A stretch of DNA of 64,000 bases from Silurus meridionalis (taxonomy: Eukaryota > Chordata > Actinopteri > Siluriformes > Siluridae), in contig NC_060893.1 in assembly GCF_014805685.1 (NCBI RefSeq), forward strand, positions 11,933,273-11,997,272, in the 5' to 3' direction. The position numbers and the translations under genes were made by a program. The notes beneath the pieces were generated by a model. It did not search any database and was not told where the DNA came from. It worked only from the letters and a program-made list of their open reading frames with translations. Position 1 is the first letter of the stretch. Every line of letters begins with the position of its first letter. Positions 27,033 to 42,739 of the stretch are shown piece after piece.

Positions 27033-27137
27033 ATTAGGGGTGTGTGTGTGCTGTAATATGAGAGGAATATGGGAGTGAAAGGCTTTGGAGTTCACACTGC
27101 CATCACATCACTCTCTGCTCAGCACGCGGCGGTAACG
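25460..27137. other. Divergent spacer between slc5a12 and fibin
   Basis: About 1.7 kb that must hold the upstream regions of both genes, which point away from each other. It is AT-rich, and no TATA box or binding site could be assigned with confidence. A (GA)n run lies about 110 bases upstream of the fibin start. Confidence 0.6.
26997..27027. repeat. (GA)n run upstream of fibin
   Basis: About 15 GA units 110-140 bases 5' of the fibin start codon, in the probable promoter or 5' UTR. Confidence 0.85.
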
Positions 27138-27761
27138 ATGCTGCCTGTGTTCCAGCCGCTCGCTTTAGCCCTGCTCTCACTGCCTGTTTGTAGCGCAGTG
27201 TATTCTGGCCCACTTCAGGCCGAGATATCGAACGGCACCTTTCACCACTTCTTCGTTCCCGACGGCGACTACGAGGAGACTGAGGACCCGGAGAAATGCC
27301 AGATGCTGTTTAAATGGCTGGACCGCGCGCCGTGTTTAGCGGAAGAGGACCGGGATTCGGTTATCCGCGACGACTTCATCATCATCAAGCAACAGGTCGA
27401 GGACTCGGCTCGAGTTCTGGAGAGTCTCGGAAGAACTGTCTTATACGACCTGGATGGAGAGGATACGTACAGCAAGTACCTGAGGAAAGAGATCGATCAA
27501 ATAACTGAGGCTTTTGCCGGTGTCGAGAAATCCCTCGTGGAGCTCGAGGTGAAATTCAAGCAAGGTCAGGAGTCGGAGCAGAAAGAGGAGCAGGAGTTCA
27601 CTAAAACCCTGCTGAAGCCCATGCAGAGTGTGAGGAGCTCCCTGCAGGAGACAATGGACATCTCCTCTGGCCTCAAGGACAAACACGAGCTCATCTCACT
27701 CATCATTCGCAGCCATGGCACCAGGTTAAACCGACTTAAAAACGAGTACTTGAACATTTAG
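27138..27761 (+). CDS. fibin: Fin bud initiation factor homolog, single exon
   Basis: Secreted developmental protein; zebrafish fibin is known for a role in pectoral fin bud initiation. The 207-codon intronless frame from MLPVFQPL opens with a signal peptide of about 20 residues (hydrophobic LALALLSLPVCSA). A sequon NGT follows at about residue 32 and two mature-chain cysteines in KCQMLFKWLDRAPCLAEE. The rest is a charged, helical, probably coiled-coil body with IIIKQQVEDSARVLESLGR, ending in NRLKNEYLNI. The length is close to human FIBIN (211 aa) and single-exon structure is the family norm. An in-frame ATG at 27069 would add 23 residues before the signal peptide. I prefer 27138 because it puts the hydrophobic segment at the N-terminus. 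Position next to slc5a12 and ano3 matches the tetrapod order. Confidence 0.93.
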   Translation: MLPVFQPLALALLSLPVCSAVYSGPLQAEISNGTFHHFFVPDGDYEETEDPEKCQMLFKWLDRAPCLAEEDRDSVIRDDFIIIKQQVEDSARVLESLGRTVLYDLDGEDTYSKYLRKEIDQITEAFAGVEKSLVELEVKFKQGQESEQKEEQEFTKTLLKPMQSVRSSLQETMDISSGLKDKHELISLIIRSHGTRLNRLKNEYLNI

Positions 27762-29235
27762 ATTGATTTAAGAAATAATTTTTTATCCTAGTCATTTAAG
27801 CTGCTTTAGACACTAAAAGGTTTGAAGTGATAGTGTGTCATTTTTATAAAAATCTTAACTCAAATAGGAAAGTACAAATATATGGGTTGGGCGGATGTTT
27901 CTGAAGACACCTCAGGAAAACGATGTATCTGAACATTGTTAAGGAAGTGACTATCCAAAAAGTCATGAACTGTGGAGACTAAATGGCACTGTGATACCTT
28001 GATTTACTGGCTTGTTGAGTTATTGTCATTTAAAATATGTTTACTTGCAACGATTTTGTGTTTTCTGTTATGTTTATAATACGTTTGATTCGTAATCATT
28101 ACATAACTTTACCAAACAAAACCTGGCAGTGTGGTAAGACGGAGTTTTGTCCGATTCACATATACGGTGTGTTTATTTGACCCAAAGAGGTCGTTCGGGA
28201 TTTTATTTTACAGAATAAGCTAAGGAGCAGAACCAGTGGTGCTCAGGAAGCTGGTGTAGAGAGAAGGTATTTCCTGTGCCATAGAAAAGTAGCTTCTCCC
28301 ATTACACCACATGGAGGAATAATCAAACAGAGTAATGTAAAGAAAGTGACCCGTTTTTCCCTTTCCCTTGACCTCAGCAGAGTCTAGACAGTTTCCTCCA
28401 GCAAACGCCTCTGCTATGGGATGGTTAACCTGCTGGAATAATCTTCACCCTTTTACTTTAATCAAAACTTCATGCTCATTCCAGACTAAACACCATAATG
28501 ATGTGCACATGCCCTTGTGCCTATCCATGTTAACGTCAGGAAGTATCGAAGCATTTCCTGCTATGTTATTCTCAAAAAATATCTGGTTGAATCTAGAAGG
28601 AAGATGGAATTGCTGACAGCATAAAGTCAGCAGATTTGGTTTTTATTCACCGGCATCTTAAGTCTGTCCATCTGGATGTAATTTCTGGTTGCGGAACAGA
28701 AGAAAATGAATATGGTAAATAATGTGCTTACATGCTTTAAAAGAAAAGGGAACAGCAGAAGAAAAATTTACTATAAATGTGATATATAGTCTTTAATAAT
28801 GTTTCTCAAGGGTTCTCTGGATGGTTAAGGGTTAAGGGCATCTACTGTGAGCAATCACTGACTAGGAAGAAATATACAGTATGACACGTACAAAGTTGTC
28901 TAATCCTTCTGTTTTTAAATTGTTTGATAAATCAAGTCTACAACAAACAGTAGTTATGGTGGAGTGATTTTAAATGCTAAATGTCATATGATTTGTTAAA
29001 CATAGCCAAATATTTAAAAACTTAATATAGATTTTTGTTTTTACATCTATTTCATTTGTCTATATTTGCTCTAACTAGCTCTAACTATATGTCTAGATGT
29101 TTATTATTATGTGGTTATATTTTGCAAAACCCTGAAGCACTATTCCTGGAAAGAGACAGAGGTACCTCTGTGTGTCTGTGTCTGCATAACTGTATGATGT
29201 TTGTCAGAAAGAGAGAGGGTACATGTATAAATATC

Positions 29236-29311
<76 letters not shown>

Positions 29312-31607
29312 CAGTCAGCATTCTCAGTATCTTGCTGGTACGCACCAGCCGGTGCTCATCATAACAGCGCCAAAGCGACTCTATAAACATACACCCACAC
29401 ACATTCACAACAAACGACTCCAGCTACCTCAAGATGAACTGCTAAATGTTCTTTTCTTCACTTTTTATATCTCCATATATCTTTCTAAATTTTCTCAGGT
29501 GAATAAATCTCTTTTTAAACATATGTGATCTGATTAGAGATTATAACTGTCATTTATAATAATATTTTATCAGGGTAATAGTTTTTTCTTGTATAATAAT
29601 CACTGATATACTCTACAATACAGAAAGAAAAACTGCTGATGTACATAATTTCACACTGATATTTTTTTAGCATGCACTAATCCTCTGTGTTGGTGTCTTT
29701 TCCAAGTTAGTGGCATGACAGTGAGTTGAAATAGGGCTCTGCTGCTGTGTCATGCACAGATATGGGAGAGGAAACATCCTGTGCATGCAAGTGCCACTGA
29801 GCCTAGGCTCTGTATAGACCACAATCTGGGACTGGGGCCTGAAGGGATAAAGCCCAAGTACACACTAGAAAAAATGGAGCAGAACCTCCCACATAAAAAG
29901 TCATATCATGCTGGAACAGAAGAGGAATTGTTTAGAGAGATAAAACACCACAGTAACTGTTGATAGTGAGAAAGTAGGAACACCCAACTCAGCTGAAATC
30001 AAGAATGAGGGACAAAAGCGAGCTTGTGAGGAAATCTTGAGAAGCTAAGAAGCGTGATTCTGATTTCCTCTTGTTCCATGTGTTTGCCTCACCTCAAAGC
30101 CTTTCTCCCCCAGAGGACCCTCATTCAAACACACTCCACCATCCAGCACTTCACAGTGCAACCCCCCATTCACACATATACTGTATCAGCACAACCCCAA
30201 CACTCCCAACACTCGCATGACTACTAAATGTCAGCAATAAAGTTTAAAATATTGGAATATGATTCCTAATGGATATTTTTACTTAAACAACACTTGTTTA
30301 ATGTCATTTTAATTGAATTTGGCAGAAAAGTATATGGGAGTAGGGGGTATACTGAGACTCCATTGTGGTGAAAAGCATTTTAACAGAGCACCAGTATGAG
30401 CATTATATAAGAAGTTTCCTCTGTGTTTTGACGGATGTTTATAATAAATTTGCGCTCTGAGGTCTCAGAGCCAGAAGAGAAGCCAAAGAAAATAAAATGC
30501 ATGTTTGAGAGTGTTTACCTACAGTACTTACTCAGATCTGACAGCTCTGATACTGTAGCATTGTTATTTATTACTAGTGACCAGGTCAAAAGAGGAGAGG
30601 CTTGTTGGGTTTTTACTATTGTCTGGTTTGCTATGTGCTAAAGTGACTGATAAAAATGAATGCACTCACATTTCCCGAGTAACAAAAAACACACCCCATA
30701 AAAAACAAACACTGTTTATGGAAATGCAATGATTTACAGTAAATCTCAACCTTCGCTGTTGTGTCACGGACAACTGTCACTGCAAAACAAACAACTGTGA
30801 AATGCCAGAACTTGTTTTACAACCACTTTCTCAAGCAAAATTTAAAGCATACTGGGGTAGATATAGGTCATCTGGACATAGACAGATTTTATCTTGAAAT
30901 AATCAAAATCCAAATATAAATCTCTCACTTATGTCCATTCTTTGCTTTGATGTAAATAGAGAATCATTGAATAGCTACATAAGCACATTTCCTAGAATTA
31001 GAATAGCCTTTTCCCCAGTAGAACAGTAGTTTGAATCTCTCTCACCTGTGTATTTTAACCATTTGTTTAAATATATTTTGAGCATATATATTAATATATT
31101 AAAAATAGTTTTATCATTGTTTTGTCTGCCATATGTGTAGTTTATGTGTGATAACTATATACAGAAATTACGTACACAAAGAGCAACTATTGAGTCAGTA
31201 GGTAAGATTTGATTTAAAGATCCTAAAGAATGTGTGTTAAATTGCATAAAAACAATACACAAATGTTTTGAACATTGCATGGGATTTACAAAGAATAATT
31301 GAAATTAATAACTTAATGGTGGCCACTTTTTGATTGATGTAGTACATTCTGATGTCACAGCCTCTTTTCCAACGTGTCAATACAGACATACACACAGGTT
31401 TTCAAAAATGTGTAGAATGTGTAAAATATTTTGTTGTGTTAACTGAATGTGAGAGTCATGGTCTCTTCATGCCTTGTGTATAGGAGAGTGCGTACCTAAA
31501 ATATGTGATTGTAATCTAAGCACATGAAGAAAGTTAATTAATGTCTAGTTTCAAAAGCAAAATAGGACAAATTGTGCCCTAATATGTGATTCTGTAATCT
31601 TAACAAG
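27762..31607. other. Intergenic region downstream of fibin
   Basis: AT-rich DNA holding the fibin 3' UTR and spacer before the LINE. A compound (GT)n(GA)n microsatellite lies at 29236-29305. No exon, RNA gene or recognisable transposon was seen in the rest, including 29.5-31.6 kb. Confidence 0.6.
29236..29305. repeat. Compound (GT)n(GA)n microsatellite
   Basis: About 11 GT units run straight into about 23 GA units. Confidence 0.9.
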
Positions 31608-33320
31608 TCATGTCAAGTCAAGTCAAGTCAAGAAGCTTTTATTGTCATTTCAGCCATATATAGCTGACCCAGTACACAGTTCCTCTAGAACCCTGGTGCT
31701 ACATTAAACAACATAAAGCTACATAACAGAAAGCACAGAGCTAAGGACTAGTAAGTGTCCTCGCCACATAAAGTGCATTGTGTGCAACCTGGTGCAAACA
31801 GTACAAGACAGACAGTGCAAGACAACATATGACAGTGTAAGACAACACATGACAGTATAGGACAAATACACAAAACACAAAATAGCACCGCCAGTAAACC
31901 TACTGTATATTACACAGTGCAGTGTGTAAAAGAGAACTAAGTACAGGAGTGTACCTTGTAATTAATCAAAATGTAAACAAAATGGTTTGTGCAAAAAAGC
32001 AATAGCAGCAGTCAAAAAGATGTGCCAAAGAACCATGTAAACAGTTTGTAGTAATGAAGTGATATAATATGGGTGGTGCTGAAGACATGGACTTGTAAAG
32101 TGAGTACGATTGTGTGTTGAGTCCGGGTTGTACAGATCAGTCACACAGTTGAGTGTGTGTGCATGAGTTTTAGTTCAGTTCTGTGTTGAGAAGCCTGATG
32201 GCTTAAGGGAAAGAAACTGTTGCACAGTCTGGATGTGGCGGCCCGAATGCTTCGGAAACGCTTTCCTGATGGCAGGAGGGTGAAGAGTGTGTGAGGGGTG
32301 TGTGGGGTCATCCACAATGCTGTTGGCTTTGCAGATGCAGTGTGTGGTGTAAATGTCTGTGATAGAGGGGAGAGAGACTCCGATGATCTTCTCAGCTGTC
32401 CTCATTATCCTCTGTAGGGTCTTGCAATCTGAGACGGTGCAGTTCCCAAACCAGGCAGTGGTGCAGCTGCTCAAGATGCTCTCAGTGGTCCCTCTGTAGA
32501 ACGTGGTTAGGATGGGGGGAGGGAGATGGGCTTTTCTCAGCCTTCTCAGGAATTAGAGACGCTTCTGGGCTTTCTTGATGATGGAGCTGGTGTTGAGTGA
32601 CCAAGTGAAGTTCTCTGCCAGATGAACACCAGGGAATTTGGTGCTCTTGATGATCTCCACGGAGGATCCATTGATGATCAGTGGAGAATGGTAGCTCTGT
32701 CCTCTTTTGAAGTCAACAACCATCTCTTTTTTTTTGCCAATGTTCAGAGACATTGTTGCTGATGAGACCCACCACAATCGTGTCATCGGGGAACTTGATG
32801 ATGTGAATCGAGCTGTGCATTGCTGCAGCAGAGTGAACAGCAGTAGACTGAGCACACAGCCCTGAGGTGCCCCAGTGCTTAGTGTGGTGGTGCTGAAAAT
32901 GTTGTTTCCAATCCGGACTGACTAAGGTCTTCCAGTCAGGAAGTCCATGATCAGGTTACAAAGGGAGGTGTTCAGGCCCAGTAGGCTCAGCTTCTCAATC
33001 AGGTGCTAATGGATGATTGTGTTTAATGCTGAGCTAAAGTCTAAGAACAGCATTCATACAAATAAGTCCATTTTGTCCATGTGGGTGAGGGCCAGATAAA
33101 GGGTCGTGGAGATGGCATCGTTGGACGATACGCAAACTGCATGGGGTCCAGTGACGGTGGAAGCTGGGTCTTGATGTGTCTCATGACAAGCCTTTCAAAG
33201 CACTTCATCACGATGGGTTCTTCGGCACAGGAATGATAGTCGTCGCCTTGAGGCACGTAGGAACAACGGCACTGCTCAGGGAGATGTTGAAGATGTCGGT
33301 GAAGACATCCACTAGCCAAT
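31608..33320 (-). mobile_element. Rex1/CR1-type non-LTR retrotransposon, 5'-truncated and frame-broken
   Basis: On the minus strand, reverse-transcriptase pieces appear in order in different frames: [20 protein letters not shown] (about 33300-33240), then [20 protein letters not shown] and MQFAYRP (about 33210-33120). A degraded palm region with the catalytic motif disrupted follows (about 32860-32700), then the C-terminal SDCKTLQRIMRTAEKIIGVS with downstream HPSHTLHPP (about 32440-32280). The 3' UTR ends in a short tandem GTCAA run at 31609-31633 (plus-strand reading), next to aagcttttattgtcatttc. CR1-group LINEs commonly end in such short tandem repeats. Frameshifts and internal losses make it inactive. 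Family name (Rex1) is inferred from motif pattern. Confidence 0.8.
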
Positions 33321-33524
33321 AGACAGATTTTTTTTTAAAGGTGTATCTTAAAAAAAAAGAAAAAGAAAGAAAGAAAGAAACCAATGAAATGCTGTTTAAC
33401 ATGATACAATTGGTAAATATAAAAAAAAAGGCAATTTTTGTTAAACAGTGAAACAAAGTTCTGTTGTAAAGCTAAAAAACATAATATGAATGCAATGTTT
33501 GATCCCATGTTATTGTGTAGCTTT

Positions 33525-33790
33525 GTTTTCCACTTGATTGTCTGGGTTTCCTCTGGATACTCTTGTTTCGTTCCACTGCCCAAAAATATGTTTTGGCTTC
33601 CCTAATTTGCCACAGGTGTGTTTAGGGTGCTCTGTGATATATTGGCATCACATCCAGTATGTATTCCTGCATCAAGCCCAGTGTTCCTGCGATGAGCTCC
33701 AGATCCACAGCAACCCTGACCGGGCTAAAGATGTTACTGAAGTACACAGTGTAGATAGTGTGTAAATGAAAATAAATAAATAAATAAATT
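33525..33790 (+). mobile_element. L2-type LINE 3' tail, degraded
   Basis: Shows the order gtttcctctgga...cactgcccaaaaatatg, a ttccctaatttgccac-like block, gatgagctccagatccac, agcaaccctgaccgggctaa, and a terminal (AAATA/AAAT)n run at 33766-33790. This is the arrangement of fish L2 3' ends. It shares the mid block with the copy near 13.3 kb and has the same orientation. Confidence 0.7.
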
Positions 33791-35159
33791 CAACACTACC
33801 AGTAATTGAGGTGCAAACATTCCATAAATATTTTATATGAAAGCATTTATGCTGCTGTGCTACTTAATAATTAATGATTGAAAACAAAATATTTTTGACG
33901 AGATAACGAGCCAAAATCTTTCTAATCCTATTTATTATTTAAACCTAGTGAATGGTATAAATTTTTTTTTATCTGGTGGTTAATAGATCATGTACATTTA
34001 TAACTTCGGAAGAGCTTCAATCCTATTATGGACACAATCTTTTTAACCAGTCACAGAAAATAATCAGTTTATTGTGGGATTCAGGGTTTCTGTTTTATAT
34101 TGATTGTTTCACAATAACCCCAGCCTTGGTCAGATGCATGTTGTGTCAGTTTCTTGGCCACACACTCTTGTCGGGGTTCCAATCTGTGGTAAAGTTGAAG
34201 GGTAGTGAAAAGGCTCAAGCAGTGGCCGCCATCTTCCAGCTGTTTGAAGAGGGAGCACATGTGGACTTTTTTACAAGGACAAAAATACATAGAAAGAGCT
34301 GGTTGCAAAGCACATACTTGGTTGTCCGAAATATTTAAAAGCTTTGTAAAGCACATTTAACTGAGATCCCACTCTATCCATATTACCATAAAAGTTTATT
34401 CACCATTGTAAATGTCCCTCCCATTTTTCTGTCACATATTTTATTTCAATTTTTTATGAACCCCCTTTAAGTTTTTTTGGGATTTCTATTCTTTCATATT
34501 CATATGGTCTTTCATATTGGGACATCATATATTTTTCTTACAGATGTACAAGGACACAATATGTGCTCGATTCATGGTTTGGCATTTATCTTTTTTAACA
34601 ATTGTACATTTCTTGTTTACAGGATTACATCATTCTCTTCATGATGACAACAAATGGATGATTTTGTTCATTTTTATTAGATAAAAGTCTTGATAAATCT
34701 TGTCAAAACAATTCTCCTCTTTTCAAATGCCTATAATACTGCTTTCAATCCCTTTAAATGTTCTTTCATACAAGCCATTTTAAGTCTGTGATATATAGAC
34801 ACACACTGTATCAAGATAAAGGTTCACCTTCACAAAGTTATTTTCCTTCTGTGTTTTTGTACTCTTGCTCTCATTCTGCATTTTTTGCCATAAAGTTGCT
34901 GAAACCACAAATGAAATAACATGTACAGGAAGACACTTGAAATAGTGTTTCTTTTGTTTGTTGTTTCTTTTCCTCTTTTCTACGCAGCAGGCAATGCCAA
35001 AGACACGCCAAGACATAACATTTTACCTAACTAAAAAATTTCAGATTCTTTAGGGAGAAGAAATAAAGCAATGGGAAGAAGGACAGAAAGACACAAAGTA
35101 GCAAAAGACAGAGTAAAAGAGAAGGGAAAGGCAGAACAAAGGAATGAGGGGAGGGAGGG

Positions 35160-35160
35160 G

Positions 35161-35229
<69 letters not shown>
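35160..35229. repeat. (GA)n microsatellite
   Basis: About 33 GA units after a G-rich lead-in. Confidence 0.9.
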
Positions 35230-35233
<4 letters not shown>

Positions 35234-35525
35234 ATTATGTTAACAGAAAAACATTTAGAATAGAAGACAATCCCAATGACAGATTTCGGGACTGGATATT
35301 GTTCTCAGTTTGTGCTCTTTTCTTTTTTTTTTTTATTAATTTCTCGCCAAACACATGGCAGGTTCATTTTTTGTTTCTTCCATATTTTTCCTTTGTTTAT
35401 TTTCACTGCTCATCATCCTTAAAAACTTTCCCAGGCTGTTATGATTTGAGTTGCACAGGAGCCTGGTGTGACTCATAGAGAATGTATTCATTGTAAAAGT
35501 GTGTGCAAGGGCAAGCGTGCTTAGC

Positions 35526-35526
<1 letters not shown>

Positions 35527-35568
<42 letters not shown>
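35527..35568. repeat. (TG)n microsatellite, CA-rich in tmem178b sense
   Basis: About 20 TG units, 205-245 bases past the tmem178b stop codon and probably in its 3' UTR. Confidence 0.9.
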
Positions 35569-35572
<4 letters not shown>

Positions 35573-35691
35573 CTGCATGTCCTTCTATGAAATTAAATCC
35601 TTCAGTCTGTCTTTCCATGACATACATGCACATGATTGGATAGGTTGTGTCTGGCATCCTGTGGTACGTATTTATATGGGTTATGTACTCA

Positions 35692-35694
<3 letters not shown>

Positions 35695-35764
<70 letters not shown>
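35695..35764. repeat. (TG)n microsatellite 8 bases past the tmem178b stop codon
   Basis: About 35 uninterrupted TG units. In the mRNA sense of tmem178b this is a 70-base CA repeat beginning 8 nt after TGA. Confidence 0.9.
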
Positions 35765-35765
<1 letters not shown>

Positions 35766-35772
35766 AAGTCCA

Positions 35773-38857
<3,085 letters not shown>

Positions 38858-40061
38858 ATTTCCAGGAAAGATGCGCGCCGCGCGCTTAAAATCCACCGAG
38901 CATCATCTTCAGCAGCGCGCCCACCACCAAGTCCAGCGTAGCCCATATCATCTTAAATCAGCCATAGCGGGGGCAGCTGAACCTGTGTGCGCACGGATCC
39001 TGCAGGTCTAGACAGACATGTTGTTTTTCCTTCTCAGCGGTGCTGCTCGCTGTATGGGAAAATCATGATTGGAGAGAGAGCCAATGCGGCGAGTGGAGAC
39101 TGCTGATGAAAGCGCGTGCGATTCGTCAGAGCATCAGGACGTTCAGTGCACACACAAACACTACGGTTCCCTCTGTCTGAATTCATCACCATCATTTGTA
39201 AGATACAATTTGCAACTGAAATGACACGCAAGAAACAGAATCCATATTCTGATGAAAATCTTTTCCTATCTAGAACGGATCCTATTTCCTGCAGCATCAC
39301 TCGAGCTACCAAGCTTTTTTTCTATCCGAGCTCAGGAATAAACTGCACATATGGATAATTGCACGCATCATTAAGACCTGGTATATCTTTCTGTGAGCAG
39401 ATGGAGTGGGTGGGTGGGTGGGGATTAAGGGATTCCCCAAGGCGTGATCTGTGTACTTTGGCTCTCTTTCTCCATTTTCCCTTGTTTGTTTTCGCCCTTT
39501 CTGTCCTCTCCCATTTATACTGGGTTGTTTTTTTTTCCCTTTTCTTGTTACCAATAAAAAGAAGTCTATATTACCTGGTGTTTGAAAGATTTTTAAGCAT
39601 GTAAATCATTTAATGAAGGATTATAAATAATTACATCATCAGTTTGACTAGGACACTAATCTAAATGTATCTAAAAAAATTACTATAGAAAAACTCATAT
39701 TGAAATAATACTAATTACCTTATTTGGCCAGCGGATGGAGACAAAACAGACTCCACACAGCTGTGTGAAATACTTTATCCACTCTGGCATGTGATATACT
39801 GGATCTCTATTCTTAAATCATGATTCATGTGACTATGCTTCCCGACATACCTATAAAATCTCTTTACCATCTATTACTGTAATACTGGCCCCAGAGCTTC
39901 CTAAATTTTATAGTATGAATTTGTTTTAATTACATTGTTGGCATCATACTGTAATTTTTTGGTCCTTTTCCAGCTGTATGTGTTACTACAAACAATAGAG
40001 CATTTAATACAAGAGAAGCAAAGAAAATCCACAGTTTCAGAATGCTCAATTCATCAAATGT

Positions 40062-40082
40062 TGACGGACGGACGGACGGACG

Positions 40083-40169
<87 letters not shown>
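40062..40169. repeat. Compound (GGAC)n(GACA)n(GATA)n microsatellite
   Basis: Three tetranucleotide blocks in series, each one substitution from the next, about 27 units in all. Confidence 0.95.
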
Positions 40170-40804
40170 GGGCCCAGCTGCTTACTAAAAGTTTGAATGT
40201 TTGGATTTCACTAAGTAGAATAGAATGATGGCTGTCATCTAGAAGTTTTAGAAGACTCTCTCAACAAATGAAAGTCATCAGAATAATTTGCAGGGAGCAG
40301 TTTGCATGAATATAAAGAAGTCTGGGGTTACTGGAGTTAAGACTGGTCATAGATGTGTCCTCCCAACTTGTTTGACACTGTTTTACTATTTAGAAATTGT
40401 ACTTTTAAAAGCAGTAGCACGTCTAGTGCATAGACACATCACTCTTCCATAAAAATAAAAATAAACACTTCTGTTTCATATTACACATATTATGCATCTA
40501 CAATCTTTCTGCTTCTTTTTTTTTTTCCATCAGGGAAGCCAGTGCTTCTGGAGACTGGACTGTTTTGAGTGCATGGATGGATGAGATGGATGGTGGGGGA
40601 GTGTGCAGGCTATGAACTTCTCATACCTGAAGCTGTGTGTAATATGTCTTAGTGCTGTGTGGTTACAGTTGGTCACAGACTCTGGGCTGACAGGAAGCTT
40701 GTCTACTGAGATAAAGACAAAGACATCCAACTGTCAATCAAGTCCCAGGCCTGCAGTACTTGACTTCTGGTCTTAGACTTCAAATTCTGTCTAAGTAAAT
40801 GTAA

Positions 40805-40810
<6 letters not shown>

Positions 40811-40864
<54 letters not shown>
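40811..40864. repeat. (TG)n microsatellite
   Basis: About 27 TG units between tmem178b and spi1. Confidence 0.9.
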
Positions 40865-40868
<4 letters not shown>

Positions 40869-41364
40869 GCTGTACAGGCAGGTGGATGAGGGGCTGAGTG
40901 AATTCTTTTCTCTTTTGCTAGATGAGCTAAACTAAGAAAACAGTTACAGTGAGGATGGAGCTCTTCTGGTCTGTTGTGCAACATAGACAGTCAGGGTGAA
41001 CAGATGTAACGGACTTCCTGTGCTGCCAAAAAATACTCTGCAACACACTGTTGGGAAAACACGAAAGCGCACACATACACACCAATATGACTTTTAAAAA
41101 TAGATTTAAATTATCAGTCAGGTAGTCAGACAACATCAAACTGCCATTTGACTTCCACATAACCGTTAATGTAGACACATGAATTAATAGAGAATGTAAA
41201 CACAAGAAAATAGTTTGATTGTTTTATGGGAACAAATGTTGGTTAGTGATTACAGCAGAAAAATCTCGGAGCTGGAGATTATCTACCACAGATATTTACA
41301 TATACATGCTGACCAGGGGAAATGAATCTGAAAGCTCCCGACTTCTGCATTTTTTTTTTACCAC

Positions 41365-41366
<2 letters not shown>

Positions 41367-41439
<73 letters not shown>
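41367..41439. repeat. (TG)n microsatellite with one CTG interruption
   Basis: About 36 TG units broken once at about 41410. Confidence 0.9.
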
Positions 41440-42739
41440 AAGGCTTGAGAGCTAATAAAATTCTGCTACTGTTTTTTCCTAATTGTACACATATAGTTCG
41501 ACTTTAAATAGAATTTTTAAGACCGTTGAGACTGGTGTTTATGATCTTTTGACTCTAAATACCTTAAATGTCATACACTTCAGCTAACATAAATGAATTC
41601 TTAGTGTTGAAAAAAAGCTACAGGTTATTCATTTGTGTGTTGTAGCTTTCGATCTGTTATTAGTGTATGCAATGTAAATGAGCATTAAATGGGATTTTAA
41701 ATGTATTTAAATAACATATAAGTTCTTGCTTTTTTTTTTCTCAATTAATTACAGATATATTTCACATATGTAACCGAGGCTGTGGATGATAATAAACTCA
41801 CTAAACAACAATGGAAGCACCAAACAGATCTAAAAAGGGGTCTATGAAATCCCCTTTATGGAATGGTCTTGTGTGCTGCAACAGGAGCTACTTCCTCAAA
41901 CCTACTGACAACAGTGGGACGCTTTGATTAAAAAAAGGAACAAGAATCTTTTGGAACTTCACTTTCGGTTAACCCTGATGTTTGTGACACTCTCAGGCAC
42001 ATAAAATGAATTATATCTAACAAAAAAATTTCCCTTGCGTTTATTGGGTTAGTATTTTTGCAAACAAAGGGTCTTCCTGTAGACTGTAGGATAAAATATT
42101 TCCAATTTCCAAATAATCATACCTGTAACGCTGTAATTTCCATGCATACATAGATGTCTGGAAATCCATTTCAGACATCTTTCACAGTATTGATCTTTTC
42201 ATGACACTAAGTCTCATGGCAAAAACTTGAACTTTTCTACAGCAAATTAACTTTTAGGGGGGGTACATTTAAGTGCATTTTATATTAAGGACACATTTTT
42301 AAAGCGTGAAACATTCAGTGTTTAGAAGATTAAGAAGAACTTCAAAAGACTGTAAAATCTAAAATAATTGGTAATATGTATATTATAAAGTATCAATGGA
42401 AATAAAAGAAAGAAAATTTAATCTGGCAAATGGCAAGCAAGTAGAAAGAAAGTAGAATCAGGTCAATAGCAAATCTGTGACTGGATTGGCTGCTCTGAAG
42501 TGATAGAACTATGGAGTGAACTACAATTCTTCACAGGCACCATCCTTCTGACATGATCAAAATCAGGAACTGTCAGTGCAGAGTGAAGAGCCAGTAAGGG
42601 GCAATAAAGTGCAGACCTCTAGAGGCATTTGTCACCATTTCACTTTCTTTTCTTTATTTGTAGTGTAACAGTTGAGTGGAAAAAATATATTTTTTCTACT
42701 TTTGTTCCTTATGTAACAGTAAAGTATAATTGGAGCTGT

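Larger units (their letters stand above)
33321..35772. other. Spacer between LINE and tmem178b, including tmem178b 3' UTR
   Basis: Contains a poly-A/GAAA run (33340-33382), an L2-type tail (33525-33790), a 120-codon open frame of unknown meaning (33976-34338), a (GA)n run and two (TG)n runs. TTTATT at about 35332 and 35395 (AATAAA on the minus strand) are candidate poly-A signals for tmem178b. Confidence 0.55.
38961..42739. other. Divergent spacer between tmem178b and spi1
   Basis: About 3.8 kb with a compound GGAC/GACA/GATA microsatellite (40062-40169) and two (TG)n runs (40811-40864, 41367-41439). The remainder should hold the upstream regions of both genes. I could not assign a TATA box or a convincing PU.1 autoregulatory site. 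Confidence 0.6.

Noticed and set aside
29115..29528. Frames with Ser-Leu or Arg-Glu runs
   Set aside because: Translations of the (GT)n(GA)n microsatellite; the same applies near 3050 and 35160.
31608..33320. A possible active retrotransposon
   Set aside because: The reverse transcriptase is split over several frames, the catalytic palm motif is disrupted, and the 5' end is missing.
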